A stretch of DNA of 64,000 nucleotides from Odobenus rosmarus divergens (Eukaryota; Chordata; Mammalia; Carnivora; Odobenidae): NCBI RefSeq assembly GCF_000321225.1, contig NW_004450276.1, positions 6,174,227 through 6,238,226 of the forward strand. The letters are read 5' to 3'. Of the stretch, positions 1-11,861 are shown piece by piece. Both the position numbers and the translations under genes were made by a program. Positions within the stretch are counted from its first letter, which is position 1. Each line of letters opens with the position of its first letter. Under the pieces are notes generated by a model. It was not told where the DNA came from. It ran no database searches and saw only the letters and a list, made by a program, of their open reading frames with translations.

Positions 1-348
1 GAGGGTTCCACCCCCCGCTTAGCCACTGGAGCGACGTCCCTCAGCGGAGCCGACTTCTAAGAAGTTCCGATTTTGTGCTCCGCGGCTCTAGCACTTGCCA
101 GAAGCGGCCGACGGAGGCCCCCTCCCTGCCGTCTCTCCTCCCGAATATCGCCTCGGATTCACTTCTCCGCACGTCCTACCTTCTAGAAAGTGGTCGCTTT
201 TCTGTTCAGAGAGTTGTTGCTATTCTCCTCTTCGATCTCCTGTTGAGTTCGTAGGTGTTCAGAATGGTTTGATCCCTGTTCAGCTGAATTCCTGAGACCC
301 GACGAAACCCAGGTCTCCTACTCCTCTGCCATCTTGCTCCGCCCCCCA
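1..348 (-). mobile_element. Young carnivore L1, 5' terminus (5' UTR), rest lies left of the window
   Basis: Read on the minus strand, this begins near 348 with a G-rich start followed by GGAGCAAGATGGCAGAGGAG and continues through a moderately CpG-rich leader to the left edge. The arrangement matches the 5' end of carnivore LINE-1, whose 5' UTR carries an internal Pol II promoter. Most genomic L1 copies are 5' truncated, so a preserved 5' end suggests a full-length or near full-length element continuing leftwards. ORF1, ORF2 and the 3' end are outside the window, so coding capacity cannot be judged. The short plus-strand open frame at 95-295 is antisense noise inside this leader. Confidence 0.85.
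328..336 (-). promoter_or_regulatory. YY1-type motif at the L1 start
   Basis: The plus strand reads GCCATCTTG, which is CAAGATGGC on the L1 strand, about 12-20 bases inside the element start. A YY1 site at this position is known from the human L1 5' UTR, where it positions transcription initiation. The same role here is inferred. Confidence 0.55.
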
Positions 349-407
349 ACCTTGGTCTTTTTCTTACATTGTTATACCTCTGTTGATCTTTATTTAAATT
401 ATGAAAG

Positions 408-611
408 GGTGCCTGGGTGGCTCAGTTGGTTAAACGATTGCCTTCGGCTCAGGTCATGATCCTGGAGTGCCAGGATCGAGTCCCGCATCGGATTCCCTGC
501 TCAGCAGGGAGTCTGCTTCTCCCTCCGACCCTCCCCCCTCTCATGTGCTCTCTCTCTCTCATTCTCTCTCAAATAAATAAATAAAATCTTTTAAAAAAAT
601 AAAATAAAAAA
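408..611 (+). mobile_element. SINEC (tRNA-Lys-derived carnivore SINE)
   Basis: Full-length copy with tRNA-like head, TC-rich body and A-rich tail. It is bounded by perfect 13-bp target duplications TAAATTATGAAAG at 395-407 and 612-624, which indicates a fairly recent L1-mediated insertion. Confidence 0.95.
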
Positions 612-636
612 TAAATTATGAAAGAAAAAGTAATTT

Positions 637-738
637 TTTTTTTTTTTAGGTAGGCTCCATGCCCAACGTGAGGCTTGGACTTACGACCCTGAGATTGAGA
701 GTCACATGCTCTACAAACTGAGCCAGCCAGGCTCCCCA
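637..738 (-). mobile_element. Older short SINEC copy
   Basis: A diverged minus-strand copy retaining the head (GAGCCAGCCAGGC on the plus strand) and a T-rich tail at its left. Target duplications AAAAAGTAATTT lie at 625-636 and 739-750. It lacks the TC-rich body, as in older CAN-SINE subfamilies. Confidence 0.85.
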
Positions 739-750
739 AAAAAGTAATTT

Positions 751-1239
751 AAAATGCAACAAGCACTCAACTGAAGGTCAGCTGTGGTAGTTCTAGGGTC
801 CACCTACACACCCAGCAAAGCAGCCTACAGGACTCCTCTTGAAGATGAAATGACACAGCAAGCACACTGTCTACTTCAGTTGTATGTTACCAATTAATGA
901 TGATAGCATGAATGAGGTTCTAAGGTGTTTTGTTCATTCTTTCCATTAGATTAAGAAAATGTCAATTGTCCATATTGAAAAATGAGAACAATAATTACCT
1001 GCAATGGCTTAGGTACATAAAGGTTCAAAATAATGATGCTCTCACCTTGGTTTCGGTCATATTTTGTTGGACTTAGACACAGAGCTCACAGTAAGTTCTC
1101 ACTGGCTAGGTACTGCAAGCAAATACCCTTAGGGGTAGCAAACCCAATGTCAGTGCCTGACAGGAACATATGTTCTATAATTTCTGATCACAAAGATCAC
1201 TTTTACTCTAAAAGAATTAGAAAAGGATTTGGAGACATA
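751..1239. other. Unique AT-rich sequence
   Basis: No gene, RNA gene or repeat recognised. Open frames here are short and without recognisable domains. Confidence 0.5.
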
Positions 1240-1440
1240 AACTCCTGTCTTAGCTCTGTTCTACTTTGGAAATCTGGTCAAGTAACCTCGCCTCTGCACC
1301 CTCACTGTCCTGCCTATAAGTAGGGAGAATAATATCTCATTAGAAACCTCTAATATTATTTCATGACACTCTTGTGAGATAGGTCTAACACAGGAAAATC
1401 CTGTGAAAACTACAAAACACTATAAAAATATTTAAAAGTC
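1240..1440 (+). mobile_element. MIR SINE fragment (diverged)
   Basis: The order of sequence resembles the MIR core and 3' half: a segment on leaving the log/ratio-like 'tcaagtaacctcgcctctgc' region, then a purine-rich 'gggagaataata' stretch, then 'cttgtgagat' and a small tail. Divergence is high, so the call is tentative. Confidence 0.4.
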
Positions 1441-2404
1441 GGCTCAAATTCAATAAATATTCACTGCTTTGCGACTTCCAGAAACATTCTTACTTATGTA
1501 CAGCATCGAAGTGAAATACCATAAAGTACTACAAATATCCATTCATGTATATCTACTAGCTTTTCTTTCTCTCACCGGCCTTTATACAAAAGTCTGTGCC
1601 TTCTAAAAATGGCTCCATGAAGCAATTTCTTTGTGATGGTTAATTAAGGGCTCTGGTTACCTCAGGAAGGCCACCAAAATTTCTTCCCAAACTTTTCCAA
1701 GAGATTAATTTTCCTATACTCACTGTTCAGTTTATGGGAAGAAATCAAATAATTTCAAGATCCACAAAACCAAATAAACAGTAGTCAGCAATTAGTTTGA
1801 AGGAATATTAGCAACTACAAATCCATTAGCACTAGAAATAGGGACCTCCACCAGTGGTTTCCCAATACTTGAAAAATGAGAACTCTCTTTTAAACATCAA
1901 AATACCTCCATAACTGAAAAATATATAATGACCAAAAACTACAAAATTTGTAATGCTTCTGAGTGAATTCTTATTTCCCTAGTGATAACAGTATCTGTAT
2001 ACATTTGAGAATTAGCACATAGGCAATAATTAGTGAGCAGAGAGATGAAGGAACCTGAGCAGATTTTGACCCACAACTAGGCAACCATTGACCTACAGCT
2101 TACCCTTGCCATGTTTTTTGTCTTCCAGAAGAGAACAATTAACTTCTTAAGCAAAATGAGAGAAAATAAGAAAAATTCAGACATGGATGTGGCAAGTTTC
2201 TGCCTTACTGGCTCTCATTTTAAATCTGGACATTGATTAGTTTTTAATCCAAATTGTCTACTGTTAGAAAAGAAACCTTCGCAAGTTGTTGAATCCTTTA
2301 AAAGTCATAATTATAAAACATTTCCTGTCTGTAACAGTGGTTCTCAACAATGGCAGATTTAACAACTCTTTTTTTGTAACCATCTCGAATGCCTTCTTGG
2401 TAGC
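1441..2404. other. Unique AT-rich sequence
   Basis: No gene seen. A short CAGTGGTTCTCAAC at about 2336-2349 resembles a hAT-Charlie terminal inverted repeat, but no matching partner was found, so no element is called. Confidence 0.45.
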
Positions 2405-2890
2405 CCACTTTGTTTCTCTACTGCAGTGAAATAAACCATACCAAATAGCAATTTATTACTTCTCATGATCCTGTGGGTTTACTGGGCAGTTCTGTTTGAT
2501 GTGAAGTCACGCGGGGCTCAGGAACAGCTAAGAGGTCAAAATGGCCTCACTCACATAACTGGCAGGTGGTGCTGGCTGCTGGCTGGGTGCTCAGCTGGGC
2601 CTGTTGGCTGAGGCCTCACTTCCTTCCATGTGGGCATCTCTACATGACTGCTCAGGCTTCTTCATAGCATGGCAGCTAGGTTCTACAAGGAGGGCTCCCC
2701 GAAGCAAATGTGGAAGCTGCAAGTCTTTTAAGGCCAAGCCCCCGAAGTTATAAGGCATCACTTTGGCTGCATTCTATTGGTCAAAACAGGTCCCAGGCCC
2801 GAATTCAAGGAAAGGGAAAAGAGACTACCTTTCGATGTAGGAGTGGCAAGGTTATATTGTAAAGGGACTTGTGCAATGAGAAAGATTGCT
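2405..2890 (-). mobile_element. Old LTR-type repeat, MaLR/MLT1-like
   Basis: The plus strand reads as the reverse complement of a mammalian MaLR-style LTR: 'caatttattacttctcatgatc', a GC-richer middle with repeated 'ggctg' steps, then 'gcattctattggtcaaa'. The same overall order recurs at 63065-63690. The exact subfamily is uncertain. Confidence 0.5.
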
Positions 2891-3615
2891 GTGGCCACAT
2901 ATCCTCAAATGAAATTTTTAGATAATATAATCTAACTACACACACAATATTTTTAAAAATGAAAATAGCACCTCAACAATAATTTGAGAAATAAAAAGAA
3001 ATAATTCATAAAGTATGTATTTCAGTATGTAATTGCTCAGCTATCACTACATTAAAAGATCTAACAAAGCAGCTAGATTCTTACGTTGATTTAGAGATTA
3101 AGTTTTGATTTAAGAAAAGATACTAAGTCATTCTGTAAAAGAGGTAAAACCAAAACAAACAGAGATACAAGTAGACACCATAACAACAACAAAAAAGTAT
3201 TAGGACAAGTAACAACACATTAGATTTATTTGTATATAATAAGGAAAAATAATCAAGATAAATTAGAGAGGGAATATAATATTCTCAAAAATGAGCTGGG
3301 CCTTATTTGTCAAGTATAAAATCAAAGTAATTCCCTATGTGACTACAGAAAATACCTGAACTATTTTAAAATTCTACCACATGTTAAAGCAGATATTCAG
3401 TTCCCAGTACTTAAAAAACTTTGGTGATCACATCTTTCAATACCCATAGAGAATACTGGATGGATTTTTAAAGAAGGAAACAAAAGAGACTAGAGAGATT
3501 ATCGATGTCAGAGACATATCAGAGCAAGACTGAAAAACAGTAGGCAATCCTCAAATAAGTTTAAAATGTGATTTTCACATCATTAATGTCTTACTGCACT
3601 ATAAAAAATTAAGTA
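2891..3615. other. Unique AT-rich sequence
   Basis: No gene or recognisable repeat apart from short A-rich runs. Confidence 0.45.
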
Positions 3616-3961
3616 GAGTTGACCCAGGAGCAACCTGGGGATTAAAGGCACAATCCCCCCCATACCCCACCCATGCAGTTGAAAATCCAAGTATAACTTT
3701 TGACCCCCCAAAACTGTACTCATAGCCTACTGTTGACCGAAAACCTTGCTGATAAAATATACACTCAAGTAACATATTTTGTATGTTATATGTATTATAT
3801 ACCATATTCTTACAATACAGTAAGCGAGAACAAAGAAAATGTGATTAAGCAAATTGTAAGGAAAAGAAGATACATTTACAGTACTGCACTGTATTTACAA
3901 AAAAAAAATTTGCCTGAGTGGGGCCATGCAGTTCAAACCTGTGTCATTCCAGGGTCAACTG
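3616..3961 (-). mobile_element. Tigger-type (TcMar/pogo) DNA transposon MITE
   Basis: The element is bounded by inverted ends GTTGACCC (3618-3625) and GGGTCAAC (3952-3959). The inside shows the familiar Tigger-derived order, including 'ttttgaccccccaaaactg', 'agcctactgttgaccg', 'ttgtatgttatatgtattata' and 'gtactgcactgtatttac'. At about 350 bp it is an internally deleted, non-autonomous copy with no transposase. Short open frames across it are not genes. Confidence 0.8.
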
Positions 3962-4559
3962 TATATGGAATGGCAACAACACAAAATATTTTTGAATAAT
4001 ATTTATTCAAATGTAGTTGGATTCCTGCGTTTCATGTGCCTCTTGATAATGTTTGGTTCCTTAGACGCGTAAAGGGATTCTCAAATCTCCTTAATTACAT
4101 AAGGTGATGGATTTCCTTGCTTTTGCAGTAACTGGGCTGACTGCATTAATACCCTTTTCAACTATATACAGCAAAGCTGAGACCAGGGTGAAGAACAAGA
4201 CACTCTGGGCATAAAATTTAAAGGGCTCCTTAAACGCAAACTCAGTAATCAAGATCAACAATATGCAATCTTTTAAAGCATTCAATCAATGCCAAAAAAA
4301 AAACAAAAACCCTATGATGAACAAAGTAACAAAACTTTAAATACACACAGGCTCTACAGAGTGACTAAGTTTTTCAGTACTTAGGACACAGTGTCTTTAT
4401 GTCACTTAAGATTCCCTCTCCAAAATGACTTCTCCCTAATTTGTGAGCCTTCTTGTGTAGCTTCTTATAAAACTGTTCAGTATTACTTTCTACTGAAGGG
4501 CTACTGATTCACGCTGCTACTAAAATACTGACATATTAGTGGGATGTTGTTCAGTGCAT
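3962..4559. other. Unique AT-rich sequence
   Basis: No recognisable gene or repeat. The short minus-strand open frame at 4091-4285 has no recognisable domain. Confidence 0.4.
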
Positions 4560-4757
4560 CTTTTTATACTCTAATAGGACACAGGAAAATTTTTCATTGT
4601 GCACAACTGAATCAAAGCTTTTGGGGACATCAAGCATAACTGGCCCCTTCATCTAAGTGCCAGTGGTACCCCCCACATATCAAATCCCGTATTGACCCAA
4701 AATGCCTCACACTTCCAAACTTGCTAGCAGTATGGGCACTTCGCTGAGAACTACTGG
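4560..4757. mobile_element. hAT-Charlie-type relic
   Basis: The segment runs from 'ttttcattgtgcacaactg' through 'agtgccagtggtacccccc' to GAGAACTACTGG, which resembles the hAT-Charlie terminal repeat seen in MER5-like elements. It is diverged and the left end is unclear. Confidence 0.45.
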
Positions 4758-7254
4758 AGAGGTAACATCAAAATGTGAGTCACATGAGCCCAGGCTGCAC
4801 ATGAGTGTCTTTTGAAAACCATCCTGGATATGCATCTAAGGTTGATCTGAACTTTAATTAAGTCATACTTGAAGGCTCTCTAGGGCTTTTAAAAATTAAA
4901 GAGCTTTCAAGATACAATACTGCATGTCCTGCTTTTAAAACAGGACAATGATAAAAGTTTATAGCCGAAGCAACCACAATGCTAATCACAACTCTCCATT
5001 GAAAGCTCGCCAAAGGAAGAGATACAACCATACTCATTTCTTTCTTTTGTTTAGCTACCAAGTGCATTTAAGGGTTATTACGTTTTACTTAGTCATGTTT
5101 TCAACTTTTTTGTTCCAAATTTTGGCTTTTAAATTTTGGTAGTATATTGTGCATCTCAATATATTATTTCCATTGCATTAATTCACAATAATAATCAACT
5201 CTAGATTTCCAAAAGTGCATTTGTAGGGGGACAAAAGTAAGATTTAGGAGCAGGAATGTCCAAAACCCGCATACATTAAAAAGAAATCCCAAAACTTCCT
5301 GGATTTTGCTGTGGTTACCAATTCTGAAAGCACATATAAATCATAGGGTTTTTGTTTTGTTTTGTTTAGGTAACAACAAAATCTAACAAGTATTAAGTTA
5401 GATTGACTGAAAACTTTTTCAGGTGCATCTGTGGGTTCTTCCCTCCATCTTAATGGTGTGCTAATTAATGCCACTTAAAGGTACATGCATTTGACCACAT
5501 CACCTCTTAATCCCATGTTCCAACATTTAGTTAATCAAACATTTAATTTAACTAACAGTTATAATCATACCAGTCTAAGCATTCTTTATTGGGAATAGAT
5601 GCCTTAGATTATCAAAACAGAGAATCTTTACTAAAAATATCCCTGTATGATTGATGTTTTGATAATTAAGAATTAGGACTGCAGTTCTTAGTGGCATCAA
5701 CCATGATGTGTTGCATACCTGCAGAGTGCTCAGTCGGTTTCTGTGGGTAAGATTAGGAGTTAGTGAATTTTCCAAAACTTGTTCCAGCCACGAAAAGACA
5801 GTAAATTTAATGAACTGATAAGTAACTCGAATTGTCCATTTTTCTGTTGCCCTATAATACCTTACATTAGAATTCAAAGACATTAAAGAGGCAGAAATAA
5901 TACATCACTTGCTTTCTGAAATTCCTAAAACATGCAGTTTTCAAACTGCCCATAAAAAATCTGATCTCTTATTTTATAAAATGCTATAGCAGTAGGAAAT
6001 GTAAACAATTCTTTCTTTCTTTTTTCTTTCTTTTTCTTTTTCTTTGTAAATAGAATAAGTCCCCAGTGAGACCTTTTTTAACCTAGTTATTGATTTATAG
6101 TCTCAAGACTATTTTATTAGGAAGCTTTCTTTCCCATTTGAGCAATTTATTTTTGACACAAGAATCTAGGCCAAATACAAAGTTCCTTGAATAATTTCTG
6201 GAATGAAAACAGTCAAAAATTCTCTATAAATATAATTTGAATTTAGAGCATTAAGATGATATTAAAAGCCTCTCTATAATACAAAGTATGTTATTATATA
6301 TTCCAATATATACATGTCTTTAAGGCAAATTTACAGGTCTGCTGCCTCTATTCTGCTGTATGGACAAAATCATGTGCTATCTGAACCATGAAATTTGGTT
6401 GAGTATAAATTCATCTAGCTGTATCTTCAATAAATATAATAAAATAATATAATAATATAATCCTTTATCAGTCGTCACTAGCAAATATTTATTAGTTACC
6501 TACAAAATACAGCTCTTTCCCTCAAGAAGTATAAGATGTAGGAAGGAATATTGTGGATGAATATAAACCTACTGCTAGTTGCATGCAGTGTGAACACTGG
6601 TATAGAAAATCTAAAATGGAAAACTAAAAAAGTTTTAAAAAAATATTTTCTAAGTTCAGTAAATGGTTTTTTGCATTCCTATAGGTGTTAAATAAGTATT
6701 AAAAATACATCATTAATGAGGAGTCATCATCCACAAGAGCAAGAAAGACATACCTCTGAAAAGAGGTCAACTGTAGAACTCACACAGCATAGCGCCCTTC
6801 ACCTGCATCGTCTCCTTCCAACATCCAGCACCTAGTTTTGTATTTGTAATTTTGTACTCTTTTTCTTAAAGTAAGCCTCCAAAACTGCACAAGCTGCAGA
6901 CCCCACAAAACCTGGATCTGTCCCAGTGGGACAATAAACAGTATGTGATTTCCATAAGTGAGTACAATACTTGGCTGAGATATTTCAAAACTCTATAACC
7001 AGAAAGACATACCAGAGTCCTAGATGACAATATGCAATACTATTAAAATGTCAAGTCTCTCAAAATCAAACTGAGCACTTAATGCCAGTGCAATAAATAT
7101 TCCAGCAGTAGTTAAAAAGCATAACAGAACTTAATCTTGGAAACATCTGGAAAAAAATAAGAATCTCTAAGAAATTTCTGAAAAAATGATTCACTGAATG
7201 TGAGGTGTGGGCTGAGGAGAAAGAGAATTGTTTTTCCAGAGACAGAACATATTA
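4758..7254. other. Unique AT-rich sequence
   Basis: About 2.5 kb with no recognised gene. A pyrimidine tract of TTTC/TTTTC units lies at about 6010-6047. The longest open frame (5575-5883, minus) shows no known domain, has no supported start context, and is treated as noise. Confidence 0.45.
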
Positions 7255-8600
7255 TAAACCCTCAACAATTTAGACAATGCTGTACTGGTGTCAGAATAGA
7301 CACAGTGAACCAAACAGACATTAGTACATGTAAAAAGATTAAGAGATAATGAAAGAAGCACACAAACTCAACAGGAGAGGGAAGAAGTGTTAGGAAAATG
7401 GTAATATTGCAATTGGTTAGATCTTTGGGAGTGAAAATCCATTTAGATCTTAATCTTACACCATTCACTCAAACTAAATAAAGTAATGAAAAATGTTTAA
7501 AGATTAAATTATACAAAAATTATAAGAAAATAAACATTAATATTTATCAAACTCAACAGAGGCATGATTTGTTAAGGCTTAGAAATGATGAAATAAGTTA
7601 CAAAATAACATATTGACAGAACTGACAGTATAAAAATTAAAAAGGTTTGCACACAAAAAACCATTACTCAAATTAAAGGCAAGCAATATGTGGGGATAAA
7701 ATGCTTTCTGCAAGTATGCAAGATTAATAACAACTTTATATAAAGAGTTCATACAAACCTATAAGAAAAGCACCAAGACCCCAATAGATAAATATGCAGA
7801 AATCATGCACAGTCTGCAGTACCTCAAAAACTTAAATATGGATTTACCATATGACCCAGCAACTGTGTTCCCAGGTAAGAAGTTCCCAGGTATATACTCA
7901 AGAGAAGTAAGAATATATGTCCACACAAAAACTTGTATATTAGTGTTCAAAGAAGCATTACTCGTGATAGTTAAAAAGTGGAAACAACCCAAATAACCAT
8001 CAGCCATGAATGGATAAACAAAAGGTGTTATACCCAGGGTGGCTCAGTTGGTTAAGCATCTGACTCTTGATTTTGGCTCAGGTCGTGATCTCAGGGTCAT
8101 TAGATCAAACCCCACATTTCGCTCCACGCTGGGCATGAAGTCCGCTTAAGATTCTCTCTCTCCCTCCCCCTTCGCCCCTCCCCCCTAAAAAAATGTGTTC
8201 TATCCATACAACAGAATATTACAGGGCCATAAAAAAGAATGAAGAACTACTACATGGTACAGCATGGTCGAAGCTTGAAACTTATGCTAAAAGAAAGAAG
8301 CCGGTTACAAAAGATGATACATTGTATGATTATCATATTCTATGAAATATTCATGATTTCACAAAATATCCAGAATGGCAGACATATATAGACAGAAAAT
8401 TTTAAAAAATTAGTGGTTGCCAAGCTGGGAGGGGGTTGGGAAGTGAGAAATGACTGTACGAGGTTCCTTGTTGGGGTGATGAAAATATTCTAAAATTAAT
8501 GATTGTTTAACTCTATAAATATACTAAAAATCACTGAACTATACTCTATAACTGAGTGAATTGTGTGGTGTGCAAATATATCAATATACAATCCTGTATA
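7255..8600 (+). mobile_element. Old L1 (L1M-type), 3' part of ORF2 and 3' UTR
   Basis: The sequence follows the 3' end of L1 ORF2 with many lesions: 'tgctgtactggtgtc', 'ccatatgacccagcaact', 'cagaatattacagggccat', then the L1 3' end ('gtggttgccaagctggg', 'gaattgtgtggtgtgcaaa'). A SINEC insertion at about 8032-8193 splits it. It has no coding capacity. The AT-rich 8580-8690 stretch follows its tail. Confidence 0.8.
8032..8193 (+). mobile_element. SINEC inserted in L1
   Basis: Contains the head GGTGGCTCAGTTGGTTAAGC and a TC-rich body. The flanks 'gtgttatacc' and 'gtgttctatcc' look like a decayed target duplication of the host L1. The extreme 5' end of the head is slightly altered. Confidence 0.85.
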
Positions 8601-8699
8601 TTCAATATGAAATATATAGTGTATTATATTACTATACTATATATTATATCAATATATAATATTATAAATAGCTTTATTATAACCATGCTGTTATTTTTT

Positions 8700-9520
8700 T
8701 AAAAGAATGCAGTCAGATCACAGAAGAGAAAGCAAGTTAACAAACATGAGGAAATTATCAACATCCTTAGTAATCAAAGAAGTACAAATTAAAGCAATGA
8801 GATACTACTTTTACCAAAAAAAAAAAATTGGGGGAGAGCTTTTAAATAATAATGCTCAATGCTGCTAGAAGTATGGCAAAACAGATATTCTTATGTGTTG
8901 TCAGTGAGGGTGCAAACGGCACAATCTTTTTTATTTTTTGGGTTTTTTTGTTTTTTTTGCTTTAAGATTTTATTTATTTATTTGACAGAGAGAGACACAG
9001 TGAGAGAGGGAACACAAGCAGGGAGAGTGGGAGAGGGAGAAGTAGGCTTCCGCCGAGCAGGGAGCCCGATGTGGGACTCGATCCCAGGACCCTGGGATCA
9101 TGACCTGAGCCAAAGGCAGCCGCTTAGTGACTGAGCCACCCAGACACCCCAGGCACAACCCTTTTTGGAGGCAGTTTAGCAATACAGGATAAGAACTCTA
9201 AATACAGTAATACTCTGCCTCAGTGGTGTTGCCTATAATAATATCACCTAGGAAATTCATCCTAAATGTGAGGGAAAAATCATTATATATAAAGACCCAC
9301 ATTTTAGTATTTTGTATGACAGTGAAGAAATAAAACATCTTAAATGTTCAGTGATAGTGAAATAATTAAGAGTGCTGTGGTCTCCACACTGATGGAATAT
9401 TATGCAGCAGTTAAAAATATACTCATATGGAAAATTACGAGTACATGAATGATATCAAGGAAAAAAATGACAGCCCCAAAATATATAAGCAGTATGATTA
9501 GAACTAAGCTTAACTTCTTC
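8700..9520 (+). mobile_element. Second old L1 ORF2 fragment
   Basis: Diverged ORF2 3' sequence ('ctagaagtatggcaaaaca', 'tgatggaatattatgcagc') interrupted by a minus-strand SINEC. It repeats the same ORF2 area as the element at 7255-8600, so it is a separate insertion. Boundaries are approximate. Confidence 0.65.
8932..9151 (-). mobile_element. SINEC
   Basis: Complete minus-strand copy ending in GAGCCACCCAGACACCCC. The decayed target duplication is GGCACAATCTTTTT (from 8918) against GGCACAACCCTTTT (from 9152). Confidence 0.93.
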
Positions 9521-9810
9521 CTTCTTTCTTTGTATTTTCAAGTTATTTTTATAAACCACATTTATAAATTTTTTAAAATATCTAAGAGAAAAGATAAAAC
9601 AGTGACAATAACTATAATGCAAGGCACTATATGATGTGTGGCTTATGGATCCTATAATGAGCATCAGAAATTCAGAGAAGAGTTTCAGAGTGAGTTTTTC
9701 TAAGTTTTATCTGCAGGTAACTCTGAGTTTCAAGGATTTCTTCCGCCAACAAGTCATTCAATAAACTCTTATTTATCAACCACTTAGCTGTGGCCTGTAT
9801 AAACAAAAAA
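9521..9810. other. Unique AT-rich sequence
   Basis: No gene or repeat recognised. Confidence 0.4.
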
Positions 9811-10030
9811 CAGGGGCACCTGGGTGGCTCAGTCAGTTAAGCATCTGCCTTTGGCTCAGGTCATGATCCCTGAGTCCCAGGATCAAGCTCCACATCGGGC
9901 TCCCTGCTCAGCTGGGAATCTGGTTCTCCCTCTCCCTCTACCCCTCTCCCCTGCTTGTGTGCTCTCGCTCTATTTCTCTCAGCCTCACTCTGTCTCAAGT
10001 AAATAAATAAAATCTTAAAAAAAATAAATT
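9811..10030 (+). mobile_element. SINEC, first of a head-to-tail pair
   Basis: Full head, TC-rich body and AATAAA-rich tail. It is followed immediately by another copy in the same orientation. Confidence 0.93.
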
Positions 10031-10226
10031 AGGGGCACCTGGGTGGCTCAGTCATTAAGCGTCTGCCTTTGGCTCAGGTCATGATCCCAGAGTCCTGGGA
10101 TCGAGCCCCGCATCGAGCTCCCTGCTCCGTGGGAAGCCTGCTTCTCCCTCTACCAGTCCCTCTGCTTGTGTTCCCTCGCTCGCTATGTCTCTCTGTCAAA
10201 TAAATAAATAAAATCTTTAAAAAAAA
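10031..10226 (+). mobile_element. SINEC, second of a head-to-tail pair
   Basis: Starts with GGGGCACCTGGGTGGCTCAG directly after the tail of the preceding copy and ends in an A-rich tail with TAAATAAATAAA. The pair probably arose by insertion into the first copy's tail. Confidence 0.93.
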
Positions 10227-11084
10227 TTAAAAAATTAAAAAAAATAAAAATAAGTAAATTAGTGATAATGTACATCTCCATCCATTTTGAGACATGATAC
10301 TTTCTTCCTTCAGTCTAACTCTGCTCTACAACTATGTTTACAGAAAACATTTACCCCTCAAACTATTTCCAATCTAGATTTGTTAAATATGTTTTTAAAG
10401 TAAAGATAGGTATATAACTTATTTTAAATTATTACAAATAGATTCAAATATGGCAACCTCTTTAAGGAAAGCCACTCACAATCAGAATGGAACACTCTTT
10501 ATTCTTAAAAAAAAATCCAGGCATCAACATTCTACATATAGCTAATTTATTTGTTACTTTATTTCAGAAACTTAGAAGATTTCTTTGGAACAGAGGATAT
10601 AACGTTCACATTGTTTTCATCATTGGTAATCTGGCACACAAAACCTCAAAAAAAGTAGATTAGAGATAATAAAAAGAAGGCTGAGGAAGGACAAGATTTT
10701 AATGAAAAGCTGCAATTTATCGATTGTAATAATATAATTAAAACAGAGTACAAACCTTCAGAAATTTTAATTTGAGTTTGAAAACACTGAAAGTTCAATC
10801 AGGAATCATCACATTCTACAAAGTATTCTTGTCCTCCATCCACTCTATCTCCTTTCTGACAAAAATCAATATAATCAAAATGCTGTACAATTCTCTTCAA
10901 CACTACTTATTATTTTGAGGCCAAAAACCAAGTGAATACATGAGAGCTTCAAATCTAAGAATCAAAACTTGGGTGCTGCTTCCTTCTACCTTGACTCAGC
11001 CAATCAGAATCCAATGTTGCCTTAGAAACCCTCATGCTTATTACAAAAATAACTCTGTTGCTTGGTTTTTAAATACTTACTTAG
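10227..11084. other. Unique AT-rich sequence
   Basis: No gene, RNA gene or confident repeat recognised. Confidence 0.45.
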
Positions 11085-11099
11085 AAATAATTTTTTAAA

Positions 11100-11269
11100 G
11101 ATTTTTTTATTTGTTAGAGAGAGAGCATGAGGGGGTAGGGGCAGAGGGAGGAGAAGCAGACTCCCCGCTGAGCAGGGAGCCCGATGCGGGACTCGATCCC
11201 AGGACCCTGGGATCATGACCTGAGCCAAAGGCAGACACTTAATTGACTGAGCCACCCAGGCACCCCTAA
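11100..11269 (-). mobile_element. SINEC
   Basis: Minus-strand copy with perfect 15-bp target duplications AAATAATTTTTTAAA at 11085-11099 and 11270-11284. Confidence 0.95.
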
Positions 11270-11284
11270 AAATAATTTTTTAAA

Positions 11285-11847
11285 TTTATTGGTAAATAGT
11301 CAACATTTCAGAAAAAAAAAAAAAACACAGAAATTTATTATCCTGATTGCTTTTCCACTATTATATGAGGACTCAAAAGAGACTAAGAGAACCATTTCAC
11401 CCTGTCGTCATATTCATTTCTTGTTCACCAAAACCTTTGGTAATATAAAGAGAAGAAAAAGTATATACTCTGACTTTCTTTGTCTATATGTACTGCATAC
11501 CATATATTTCATTACATACAAATGTATTTGTCAGATTCAATTACATTCAATCATTTTATATCTTCCTCGTCATATGTGAAAAAAATAGAAACAAAACTTT
11601 AATGGGAAACAAAGAAAATTTTAATAAACTACAGAAGTAGACACTATATTGGCCATGTTCTCAGACTATAGTGATGTAACCATAAATTAATAAAATTAAC
11701 ACCACTTGAAAAATTTTAAACCTCGTCTAAAAATTTTTAAGTCAAAAAACAAAAAAATAATTAGATTATTAATAAAATAATGAAAAGGAGAACTCGTCTC
11801 TGCTTGGTAAGTTTAGATCTAAGTGATTTCAGTATTTAAAAAAATAT
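11285..11847. other. AT-rich sequence, no gene
   Basis: An A-rich run at 11312-11326 is followed by AT-rich sequence. The 96-aa open frame at 11289-11579 is low complexity with no known domain. Confidence 0.4.
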
Positions 11848-11861
11848 AAGAACCAAGCATG

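Noticed and set aside
5575..5883. 102-aa minus-strand open frame
   Set aside because: AT-rich unique DNA, no domain, no start context or exon structure. Consistent with chance.
8037..8110. tRNA-like sequences in SINE heads
   Set aside because: They derive from tRNA-Lys but have broken stems, fused bodies, A-rich tails and target duplications, so they are SINEs and not tRNA genes.
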